A DNA stretch of 64,000 bases from Phoronis australis (taxonomy: Eukaryota; Phoronida; Phoronidae). The notes under the pieces were generated by a model, which saw only the letters and a list, made by a program, of their open reading frames with translations, searched no databases and had not been told where the DNA came from. Position 1 is the stretch's first letter, and the number at the start of each line of letters is the position of its first letter. Shown piece after piece: positions 48,801-60,800 of the stretch. The stretch is taken from positions 176,072 through 240,071 of the forward strand of contig NMRA01000197.1 of the NCBI GenBank assembly GCA_002633005.1. The letters run 5' to 3'. Made by a program: the position numbers and the translations under genes.

Positions 48801-51800
48801 TATGGTCTCAAGGCAAACTTAGACAAATGTGATATGTTCAAATCGAGGATTAGCTACTGTGGACATGAACTTGATAAGCAAGGTCTTCATAAGACACAAG
48901 AGAAAATTGACGCTGTAGTCAACGCACCTTGCCCCAAAAATGTGAGCCAACTCCGATCGTTTCTCGGATTAGTAAATTACTACCGCAGTTTTCTGCCAAA
49001 CGCGTCCTTGGTTCTGGCGCCCTTAAACAAGCTACTGCAGAAGAGTACTATATGGAAATGGTCTGCAGACTGCAGTCGCTCGTTCGCGGAAGTTAAAAGG
49101 TTGATAACTTCGGCTCAGGTTCTCACCCATTATGACCCGGAAATGCCCATTCGGTTAGCTTGTGATGCAAGCAAAGAAGGTCTAGGTGCTGTTCTCTCAC
49201 ATATCATGAGTGATGGAAGCGAACGCCCGATAGCGTTTGCCTCCAGATCGTTGAATTCAGCCGAGAAGAATTATTCTCAAATAGACAAGGAGGCATTGGG
49301 AATTATGTGGGCAGTAAAAAAAAATCCACTGTTACCTATTTGGTAGGCAGTTTAATCTCGTGACAGATCACGAGCCCTTACTATCGATTTTTAGCCCACA
49401 AAAGGGTATCTCGTTAACCACGGCAGCTCGTTTGCAACGGTATGCGCTGTTCCTGGCCGGTTACACTTACACGATTGAATACCGCAACACTAAAATGCAT
49501 GGAAACGCTGACAGCTTGTCACGTTTGCCCTTAAATAAGAAACCAACTGGTGAAACAGAAAGGGATGATGGCTCCGAGGATGTATTTATGTTGGGTCAGT
49601 TTGATACGCTGCCAATCACTCATAAGGAGATTAGCCAGGAGACCGTGAAAGACGCAACGCTAAAGAAGGTATACGATGCCGTTATGCGGGGATGGCATGA
49701 TGGGGATATCCATGACGTTGAGTTAGCACCATTCTATTCAAGACGTTCCAAATTAACAATCAATCAAAATTGCCTGGTATGGGGAATCAGGGTAGTTATT
49801 CTCGAACGCTTGCGCCCCGGAATTCTTGATGAACTGCACTGTGGTCACCTCGGCATCGTTAAAATGAAAACCCTCGCTAGGTCGTACATTTGGTGGCCAG
49901 GCATTGATTGAAATATTGACAAAGACGTGCCACGGGTGCCAAGCTAATGCAGCTATGCCCAAGGAAGCACCGATTCATCCATGGGAGTGGCCGAGCAGAC
50001 CATGGCAGAGAATCCATGTTGATTTCGCAGGCGAGTTTATGGGCAAAATGTTTCTGATTGTGGTTGACGCTCACTCGAAGTGGCCAGAGGTGATTCCAAT
50101 GACGTCAACTACCGCTGAGAAAACCGTCGATGCGCTGCGCGAAATATTTGCACGATTCGGTGTACCCGAACAAATCGTTAGTGACAACGGCCCCCAGTTT
50201 ATTTCTTCGGAGTACGAACATTTTCTCAAACGAAACGGAATTCGCCTGATACGTTCAGCGCCATATCATCCTAGAACGAATGGATTGGCCGAGAGATTCG
50301 TGGGAACCTTTAAGTCGGCCATGGAGGCTTCAAAGCGCGACAAAGGCACTTTCCTAAGAAAACTGTATGACTTCTTATTGACGTACCGTAACACTCCGCA
50401 CTCATCAACTGGTCAGGCCCCAGCAACGCTCCTGATGGGTCGCATGCTGAACACGAGACTGAACTTAGTCAGGCCAAATTTGAGAGCAACCGTTGAACTT
50501 AACCAAGAACGAATGGTGAAACCAGCAAACGAAAGAAGTTTTGAACTCGGTGAGCACGTTGCCGTTAGAAACTATAGACCTGGAAACAAGTGGGTGCCTG
50601 GAGTAGTTAAGGAAAGAACTGGGCTGGTATCGTACAAGGTACAAACATCACCGGATGTTTATTGGCGCCGGCACGCGGATCAACTGCGTACTGCTAATTT
50701 TCAAATAGAACAGCCGACAATTGCGACCCGTGTCGAGCCGTCTATAGAATCACCAGCGTCCATTTCTGTACCACTGCCGCAACCCTCAATTGCTCCTCAA
50801 TATCCGCAGCCGGAACACGTCCCTCAAACACCACAATCTGAGCGACGCTACCCAAGCAGGACGAGGAAGGCACCGGACAGACTGGATCTGTGATTCAGTC
50901 GTGACATACTTTAAAACTTTTCTTTGAGTAGTTAACATTTTATGAACTTTTTAGAACCTTAAGCAACCTTGGAGAGTTTTATCTCGTGTATTTGTGTTAT
51001 AAGGACATTCATTTTAGTGTAGAGGAGTGTTGTATATCTTGACCTATAGAGGTCGCTAGCAGTCCAGTTTTCGAAATAAAGTTCTGTACTGGAACTCGCG
51101 ACGTTTTTGTTAGCTGCTTAATGAAGCAAACACAACAGTAATGTGTGAGGTATGATTCGCTAAAAAGCTTCCGGCATCTGAAGCTGCTGTAGGGACTTCA
51201 CCGTCTCTACTGGGGCTAGCTGGAGACAGTGGTTAGTCGTCACTAGACTATGCCGCTGTTGCAGCCCAAACTGACGTCTGCACCAAACTGATGAAACCGT
51301 AAGTTCCCAAATTACTGCCAGAGTTTATTAGGGTTATGGGAACTGAAACTGAAATTGATGACAACGAGTGCGCATCATGTGTCTGAACATCGTTTTTCTT
51401 AGGTATGACCACTACCTAAATTAACCATGGAGTAGGCCATGCACAGGCTTTATTATGTCCAACTTCAGCAGTTTATTGATTTTCTGTTCCACTTTGTCCC
51501 TGAGATTGCACGGTAAACATCGTAAAGGCTGTGTAACATGCTCAACACTGAGGTTGACGTGGAGGCAAATTTTTCTGTTGCAGCGGCTCCCAGTTGATCT
51601 CACTCACCTGGTTTATACCAACTTTTAACACGCCCAACCCTGTCCAAGAAGAGGCATTCCTTCTCCATCTGCATAATTTGCCAAAAAAACGTGCTGTGGG
51701 AGCATCACAATCTCTACTGCTACGTAGAGGTGGTGGCACTGTCTAGTCATCACACTGCATTTGTAACAGTGTTGCATCTACGGAACTCAATACTGTCCAT

Positions 51801-54800
51801 GTTCTGTTTCATGAAAGTGATTAAGACTTAACTCAGTGCTTACAATCATTGATTTCGTATCAAAAACAACAAAAAAACTTACCAGTCGATCAGCTGTCAA
51901 ATTAGAATACTGTATGTTAACTATCTGATTTCGAGGTACGCACATTTCATTGGTCGAAACATGGTACGAAAAATTGGGACAACCTATCACAGCATTAGTC
52001 TTCCTCCATTTTTTAATGTAAGAAGGGGTTGGACATTGCTGCTCGTGTTCCCGTGATTTGTAGTAAATAATAGAGAATGTCGAAGCATTGTGTTTGTGGT
52101 GGTTGTGACTACTTAGTATTTGAGCATTCTGTGGCACTGTTCACTTTCCACGGACATCAGAGAAGAGTGGATATGGCCCAAGTTTGTACAAGAAACTCAC
52201 GTGTTGGTGTATATGTCACACTGGGGCTGGATATGTACACATGTCCTACTCATGTCCTGGAGCGAAAACACTTTTGATTAAAGTCGTTTTTTTCTTTTTT
52301 CTCACTTTTGAGATACTGAACTTATGACTGTTATATTGAGTTTTATAAAGGAATGTTTAATGATGCTGACATTGTGTGGACTTGTCAAAACAACCAAATG
52401 GTGACTTTAAGCACTTCAAGACAGAAATTTGGTCTCTACTACTTCTTGACAATTGCTGAATATAGTTTTAGCCATTGACAAGTAACTAGCTGTTATGTTT
52501 TAGCCATTGACAAGTAACTAGCTGTTATGTTCTAGCCATTGACAAGTAACTAGCTGTTATGTTTTAGCCATTGACAAGTAACTAGGTGTTATGTTTTAGC
52601 CATTGACAAGTAACTAGCTGTTATGTTTTAGCCATTGACAAGTAACTAGGTGTTATGTTTTAGCCATTGACAAGTAACTAGCTGTTATGTTTTAGCCATT
52701 GACAAGTAACTAGGTGTTATGTTTTAGCCATTGACAAGTAACTAGCTGTTATGTATATGCACTCAGAGACTGGACTTTTACACAAATGAGATTTACTTAT
52801 TTTTCAGAGTGCAAGACCAAATTTCTGATGGTCATATACTGTAGGAACCTAGAAAAATGTGCAAAAATGCCTAACTTTGGAACATCATTTCTCAGAAACC
52901 GCTAATTGGATTCTTACAAAACTTTCAAATACTATGTAACGTTTTCCAGAACATTGTTGGAAATTGTTTTTAAAATGGCCCCCTTTTGCACGAGGGACCA
53001 CTAAAAATAGGTCTTTTATGACTTTCTTAAAAAATAAAGTTGCATGAAACAACTTGAACAAAATGACATTTTAGAAAACTTCACACCGTTTTTAAGGTCT
53101 CACCTGAAAGTTTCATAATATCAAATAAAATTTGATCATGTTATTCATCAATAAGGTACTGCTGTTTTGCTATCCATTACCCATGTACCAAGTTTCTTTT
53201 CTGTTAAATTATACTAAAAAGACATTGTCACACAATCCAATTAATAAGGTGGTAGTAAAAATCAAAAGTCATATTCTTCAGGATTTCTACTTTTTGAGTC
53301 CTGTGTGACCTTAAGTCTTAAATCACTTATCATGAAACAGTCCCGATGTATGCACAGTCTCCATGTATGTACAGTCACCATGTGTGCGCAGTCACCATGT
53401 GTGCACAGTCGCCATGTGTGCACGGTCACCATTTATGCGCAGTCACCATGTGTGCACAGTCACCATGTGTGCACAGTCACCATGTGTGCGCAGTCACCAT
53501 GTGTGCGCAGTCACCATGTGTGTGCAGTCACCATGTGTGCGCAGTCACCATGTGTGCGCAGTCTCCATGTGTGCACAGTCACCATGTGTACACAGTCACC
53601 ATTTGTGCACAGTCTCCATGTGTGCACAGTCACCATGTGTGCACAGTCACCATGTGTGCACAGTCACCATGTGTGCACAGTCACCATGTGTGCACAGTCA
53701 CCATGTATGCTCAGTCACCATGTGTGCACAGTCTCCATGTGTGCACAGTCTCCATCTGTGCACAGTCACCATGTATGCACAGTCCCCATGTATGCACAGT
53801 CCCCATGTATGCACAGTCCCCATGTATGCGCAGTCCCCGTGTATGCGCAGTCTCCATGTATGCGCAGTCCCCATATGTGCGCAGTCACCATGTGTGCACA
53901 GTCACCATGTGTGCACAGTCTCCATGTGTGCGCAGTCACCATGTATGCGCAGTCACCATGTATGCACAGTCACCATGTATGTACAGTCCCCATCTATGCG
54001 CAATCCCCATGCATGCGCAGTTTCATCAAGCCCTATATTTTCACCTGTTATTTCCAGACAAGTTTTTTGTCGTGGGGACCACACACTCCATATCCCCGTT
54101 GCCTTGTTTACACAGAACAGAGAGCGACTGTGTGCGCGACTGAAAGCCAGCAAAGATGTACCTGACAATGCCATTGTAGTCTTGCAAGGGGGCGAGTCAA
54201 CCACGAGGTATTGCTCCGACACCGACGAACTTTTCAGACAGGTAAATCAAGTTGTGTAATAAATGGAGATCATTGAGTTGTAAATGCACGGTCAGTTCAC
54301 TGTGTTGAAACCGTTATTAAAATCACATGCAGTGTTTATTGGGTCATATGCAAATTAACAACTTCAGAATGGAATATTTCAAGTTTGTAGTGACTGATGT
54401 AGTTGCAGGATGTCAAATAAGTGTGGTAGTCCCCGTATAGAAATGTCCGTTTTCCTGTAGGTTGGAAAACCCATGGTTGCATTGATCTCGTTTTGGCCGG
54501 TAAATCTCGGGCTCATACTTGGATCATGTTGTAAAATATCGCATCCATGGATACTTCTCAAGTGTATTTACCGTAAACGTTCGGGTTAACGCCCTGGGCG
54601 GTTAAATTGGCAAACCCAAAAAATCGGGGGTGGGCGGTTAACCAGACATGGGTGCTTAAACGTGAAACTTCAAAAAATCCAGGGTGGGCGGTTAACCGAA
54701 CATGGGCGCTTATTACGTCAGACAAGCGCCCTGGGCGGTTAATCTTACCTCGTGATCTAAGTACCCACACCACACACGTAGTCGTAGGCCTACTCGGAAC

Positions 54801-57800
54801 GCGTAGCACTTTTCAAAGAGCGTTATTGTCACGTGGCCACATGAAAAATGTCATAACAGCGGATGATCCTAACAAAGGTTATCATGCCCTCAGATTAGTT
54901 ATTCACTATTAAATTTACAGAATTGCTGAGTAATAGCCCCGTGCCGTCCTGCGGTCTTGTTATTTAGCCCTGTAGTGTTGAGCGCAGACGACCAGTGACC
55001 ACGCAGCCTCTACTTGGATTGCAACTATTTCATCTTGCTGAAGTGCGCGCGTGCAAGCTTCACGTGTTGCAGAGGTCACAGCAGACATCAGATTTATGGT
55101 TACAGTCTCATACTAGCTGCCAAGTTCATAGTCAGAGAGCAGTTTTAAAATTGGTTGTAATAAAAGTTTGAAAACCTTAATTCAGATGTTTTTTGTGTTT
55201 GGGAAGTTTATAGTCAACACTTCGTGACTCAATGACATTTTCAGCGTATGGTTCTGTGGCTTGCTGTTTTATCTCGACTGCCCGGCATTGCTCACTTGCC
55301 GTTGCGCCAAACATGCTCGGCAAAGAAGTAGGCCCAAGACAAGAATCGGGGTTAAGCGGCCGTGTGCCACTCGTCAATCAGGAATAAAATTTCGAGCCAC
55401 GGCATAAATATGTGATAAAACGCTACAAAACAGCGATGTTTCAATTCATAAACGATCACCTTACCAAACTTCGTGGTGGAAAAACATTTATTTTTCATGC
55501 AAGATGTCCAGATTATCCTATTTATATCACTTGCAATATCGCACTGCGGCACTGTTCGGTCCCGTTGTTAGCGCGCAATGTCTCAGTCGGCTGACAATGG
55601 TGACTTGGAAATGCCGTCAAGTAATATAACGGCCTCTTTCGATATGCATCTCATTTTTTATGGCCAAAGATAGCGGCGGGATTCAGCACGCGCGTAGGGC
55701 CTACGTGCGAGTCACCTGTCAATCACATGTTGGTGTCAAGGTAACATGCATTCCAAAGTGTGGGAACTTGCACGCGTGCACCACTACAAAGTCACACATC
55801 AAAAGAGAATAGTGACAGTCCTAAGTAACAGAAACGGGCGTGACTATATACTTTTAACCATTATCTCATTTCTCTGGCCTGATTTTTTCGAATATATGTT
55901 TTATCAAGTGCATTGCAGACGAAAACTCAGCGCTGCAGACAAAGTTGCTGAAAGCGGAGGTTTTGACGCCGGCGGCGTTGTTAAACTTTGCAAACATGGG
56001 AAGAAAATAAAGTGACAAAAACGTTCAACTATTATATTTTGAAGTGAGTCCATGACCCAAGACAATAACTCGTTACTTGTATAATTGCAATTCATATTGC
56101 TAAACCACCGTCTCAGAGGCTGCCAACAGTCAACAGGCTAATAGTTTTATGACATAATGAGATGTGGTAAAGGCTTATTGTGACCAAGCAGCAGGGCTAA
56201 ATTCAATGGACAATTAATTGTGTTCACATTACAGTTAGTAAATTCCAACATAGGACAATGGTAAATTTTTGCCTAGTGTGCTAGGTTCCTCATGAAATCT
56301 CTCTAAATGCCTTTTCCAAGGTACCTAAACTACATGGTTAACGAACTCATAAACACGGGCACGGACGCATGAACACGACTCACGGACCTGCAAACACCGT
56401 CCACTGACTCACAAACACGAGAACGGACTTACAAAACACGATCCACGCACCCAAATACACGGGACACAGACTCATATTCACGAGGAAACACGGTTAACGG
56501 ACCGCCAAACACGGGTCACGGACTCATCGGCTTCCTGGGTCAGCTGGTAAACTGTGTTTGGCGGCCCGCTAACGGTGTTTCCTCGTGAATATGAGTCCGT
56601 GTCCCGTGTATTTGGGTGCGTGGATCGTGTTTTGTGAGTCCGTTTCCGTGTTTGTTAGTCAGTCGATGGTGTTTGCAGGTCCGTGAGTCGTGTTTATGAG
56701 TCTGTTGACCGTGTAGTTTAGGTACCTTGTTTTCCCATGCAGTTCACTTCCAACTGCAGAAGCTTCGATGTTAACTGTAAGTTAAGCCTTAGTGTTCCTA
56801 TCAGCTTCAGAGTAATGTTATAGTTCAGTTTTTGCAAGGTGACATTAATATTATCTTTGGTGTTATGGCCTTTGCTGTTTTTGACAGTGGTTGCCATCAA
56901 AAATGGCAAGGACCTCTCCCTCTCAAAAGTTGGAAACAGTAGAATAATGTCGACTTCACAAGGCAGCCAATGGTTGCCATGTTGGGACGATGATGATCTA
57001 CTAGAAAATGACATATTAAAAAATTTGACTGTTGAGCAGGCTAACAGCTGATCCAAACAAAGGCTTTATGAGGTGGTGTACACTACACATTCAATGATTT
57101 TTTAATGTAAAGAATCCAACACAAACATGAGTAAATTGAAACAGAATGCTTATACTGGTAAAGTAATAATTACCAGAACAAAATATTAATATTAGCCAGT
57201 CACCAGCCGCTATTGGCAAATACAGGCAGTGACCCCTGCCGATAACTCCGATAGCATCGAAATTAAGAGTTCCCATTTGAATAATATGTTACAATTTTGC
57301 AGGGTGTTTCATTAATAAATCCAACATCAGTACATAACATAATTTATGTTTTTGAATAACTTGAGATTCTATCATTTTTAGGAGTCTTATTTCCACTGGT
57401 TGTTTGGCGTCGAAGAACCTGATTGTCTGGGGGCTATAGATGTCGCCACTGGTACAAGCATCCTGTTCATACCTAAACTTCCACAAGAGTACGCCACTTG
57501 GATGGGCGAGTAAGGGAATAATGAAAATGTTGCAAAAAAAAAACAGTTTTCGTCCTATCGTAAAGTGTCACCAGTTTTGGACAAATAATATAATTGTCAA
57601 ATATGCCTTTTCTCATTTTTAAGGGCGTCTAACACCGTTGTGATACAAAACTTGAATATGGAAACGCATTTAATTTGGAGCTACAACTGCATATTTCGTG
57701 GAAAAAATTGTCAAGTGAAATTTCTTTGGTTGTCCATATTGTGTCTTAAATTATAGATATTTTACTGTACTGTCTATGTGCATGAGCTCACAAAAACTGA

Positions 57801-60800
57801 AACACACAGAGCCAACTGTAACCTTGTTCCAGTTGCCAAGCTCACAGTAAGGGTTGTGTAACTAGAAATTTCCGCTTAAATCATCCCGGATTTTTGGTGG
57901 TCTTCATAATAAGATAACAGTTCATAAGATTTCCACCACATTATCAGTAATTTTGTACTGCATTCATACATATATGGTACAATTATTCCATTTCTTGGGA
58001 GTTAGATGCTACAAAATGTACTCGGTAGTTTAGTTGTTAGCGTATAAATTACATGCCAAGAACATTTAATAAATAATAAGTTGCCTAACATGTAAACAAA
58101 AACAAATTAAATTATACCATGGGGTAATTTACAATATTAAGGGATTTCTATTTCAAGAAGAACTTACATCACTAAAGGCTAAAAAATTTGCTTTTCTCTT
58201 AAGGGTTTTATACAACGTATTTTAGAAAATATTATTTTCTTGTAGGATTTATCCTCCGAGTCATTTTCAAGAAAAGTACAGCATAAATGAATGTTACCAC
58301 ACTGACGAGGTAGGTATCAGTGAATGTTACCACACTGACGAGGTAGATATCAGTGAATGTTACCACACTGACGAGGTAGATATCAGTGAATGTTACCACA
58401 CTGACGAGGTAGGTATCAGTGAATGTTACCACACTGACGAGGTAGATATCAGTGAATGTTACCACACTGATGAGGTAGGTATCAGTGAATGTTACCACAC
58501 TGATGAGGTAGGTATCAGTGAATGTTACCACACTGATGAGGTAGGTATCAGTGAATGTTACCACACTGATGAGGTAGGTATCAGTGAATGTTACCACACT
58601 GAGGAGGTAGGTATCAGTGAATGTTACCACACTGAGGAGGTAGGCTTTTGCTGTTTCTGAGTTTGATTTTAATGAATGACTTTTTAATCTTTCTCACTTT
58701 CTTAGAGTTAGAGCAAACTTGAAATTATTATTATTATTAAGGCAACTACTAGGGCATTTTTATTCTCTTTTGGTGGGATGGTCATTTGCCAGTTCTAAAA
58801 ACTGTGGCAGAAATCATGAAGGAGATCAAAATGTGGAATTCTGAATGTTTAAAAATAAAATAGAATTAGTTGATAACCCTTACTTAAAAAAATTTTTTGT
58901 TTACTTTTGGGGGGAAGGTTTTATATTTCGTCTTTAAGCTGTGTGCAACGACTTACACCAAAACAAAACTTGCATCCAGCCGTAAACCATCAGAAGTGCT
59001 CTTCAGGGTATTTTCATGAGTCCTCTACTGATTCAATTATTCCTAGTCTGCTGCTGGCATTCTGTAGTACCGATAAATCTCACCAATTTCGTACAAAAAT
59101 AATTGCCAAAATTGCCCTTTTCTTACTTTTAAAGCTGCTCTTACATCTAAGTACCCAGAAGTTTTCAAATTTTGTATGATGGTAGATATACAAAATTTGA
59201 ACATTTTGAATCATTATTTTTGGTGCAATTATAAATTTTATTCGAAAAAAATAGAATTTCAGTTGTCGGTTATACTGTGTTCTAAATTGATGAATTTTAC
59301 TGTTAGTTTAATTAGGCATGCTCTGTAATCAATATAGCATTTTTGGTTAAAAAATAAATTCCTATATGCTGTTCATTTAGTTTTTATTCTGATGGTAGAC
59401 CTCAGAGTAGAAGGCTGTGTTGCCATGTGTGTCAGTGACCTCTGAACAGAGTATTTAAAGCCTACCGCGAACGGCAATTTAGGTCTTGTAATAATGTTAA
59501 AAAGTTTTTGTCTGACAACACTGAAGTTATAAATTGCATAATGTAATAAATGATGAGGTGTACTTATATCACCATGAGAATCGCCAGTTAATTGAAACAG
59601 CTGCAAATAACACTTGTTTTGGTGTTCTATTCAATTTCTGTACTTGTAATTCAATAATGCAGTTGTAATTCAGTGCACTTGTACCCCTGGAGGCCACCAC
59701 TGTGAATATTCAATAATGCAGTTGTAATTCAGTGCACTTGTACCCCTGGAGGCCACCACTGTGAATATTCAATAATGCAGTTGTAATTCAGTGCACTTGT
59801 ACCCCTGGAGGCCACCACTGTGAATATTCAAAACTGCAGCTATCAGCCTCTCTTTGTTTGCTGTACTCGCGCGATGACACGATGTTGCACCAAAAGATTA
59901 TTTCTTGTATCGTTTGACCTGCCTGTGTCTGAGTGATTGAATCGTGTTTTCTTATGTTGAAAAAGCATTTTGCTAGACCTATCTGGATTATAGCCATGAA
60001 TAGATAGAGAGAGTAATGATCAGTAGATCAACTAGGGGAACATCACCAGGGCCATGTATCATCTTCTTATGGATGAGCACCCATGACAGATCTTAGTTTT
60101 GATGTCGAAAAAGACCAGAGAGATTTAAAATGTAGTCTTGGCAGATGTAAATATATTATATACTTGCCCTGTATAGGATTTTGCCAGACTTCAGTATAGA
60201 TGTACTTGGCTTTTCTTTAGTACTTATTAGATTGAGCTCTTGTAGATTTGCGATAGGATGTAGAATAGCATCGTATGCTTGACTTTTCTGTACTTCCTCA
60301 AAGGACCAGTCGAAGATACTGTCCTTGTGGTAGTGGAGCCATTGTTGGATCTCTTTGTTTAAGCAATGCGTTGTAGAATAGCCAGAATCTAAGGATTCAC
60401 CATGGTGAATAATCGCTGCCACAAGGGAGTAGGACTCGTCAGAACTTAGTTGGAAGTGCGGCACTGTGGTTGAAGATTCATCTTTCAATGCATTTCATAG
60501 TTTGCTGAATTCTCTGGATGATGAATACATAATGGAGGTGACGACATCTTGGAACTGAATTACATGTGGCTGTTAGACTGCTTGACCTTTAAGACGACAT
60601 GTTTGGCATGAGGAGAATTTATCAGTCAATCTTTTACCTCCTGGCGAATTCATCATGTCAAAGATTTTAGGAGTTGGCTTGGCCCAGTAGTAAGATGTAG
60701 TTGATCTGGGAATGATAATGGTGAGGAAAGGCTCTTCAGTGTAACACGAACTCTCTACTTTGGTATAGTGCACTGGTTGTTATGCTTCTAGACAGACCAG

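Larger units (their letters stand above)
46622..51137 (+). mobile_element. Ty3/Gypsy LTR retrotransposon, Mag-like, decayed
   Basis: A 4516-bp element flanked by GTAAT. It has two 110-bp LTRs (TGTTG...CAACA) that differ at 4 positions. A tRNA-Ser-type primer site follows the 5' LTR, and a short purine tract (agaggag) precedes the 3' LTR. Gag and pol form one original reading frame in the order capsid, two CCHC knuckles, protease, reverse transcriptase, RNase H, integrase. No envelope gene is present. Very short LTRs with a Ser-tRNA primer are known for the Mag group (mag, SURL). Three frame breaks make this copy inactive. The LTR difference suggests a fairly old insertion. It lies sense within PEPD intron 1. 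Confidence 0.96.
45809..54057 (+). other. PEPD intron 1 (8.2 kb)
   Basis: It contains a hairpin (46053), an LTR retrotransposon (46622-51137), an antisense Gypsy relic (51370-51740), a 32-bp minisatellite (52466), a dispersed repeat (52840) and a 17-bp minisatellite (53346). The stretches 46116-46616 and 51741-52465 show nothing recognisable. Confidence 0.75.
54242..57381 (+). other. PEPD intron 2 (3.1 kb)
   Basis: It is mostly transposons: the inverted 1.8-kb element copy, a foldback element, and an R3 copy. Confidence 0.75.

Noticed and set aside
53305-54259. Three overlapping long plus-strand reading frames
   Set aside because: All three are the same 17-bp minisatellite read in different registers; only the last part of one (54058-54241) is a real exon.
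58232-58630. 132-codon minus-strand frame of [11 protein letters not shown]-type repeats
   Set aside because: It is the antisense of the 33-bp array in PEPD exon 4, where the plus strand has homology and splice signals.
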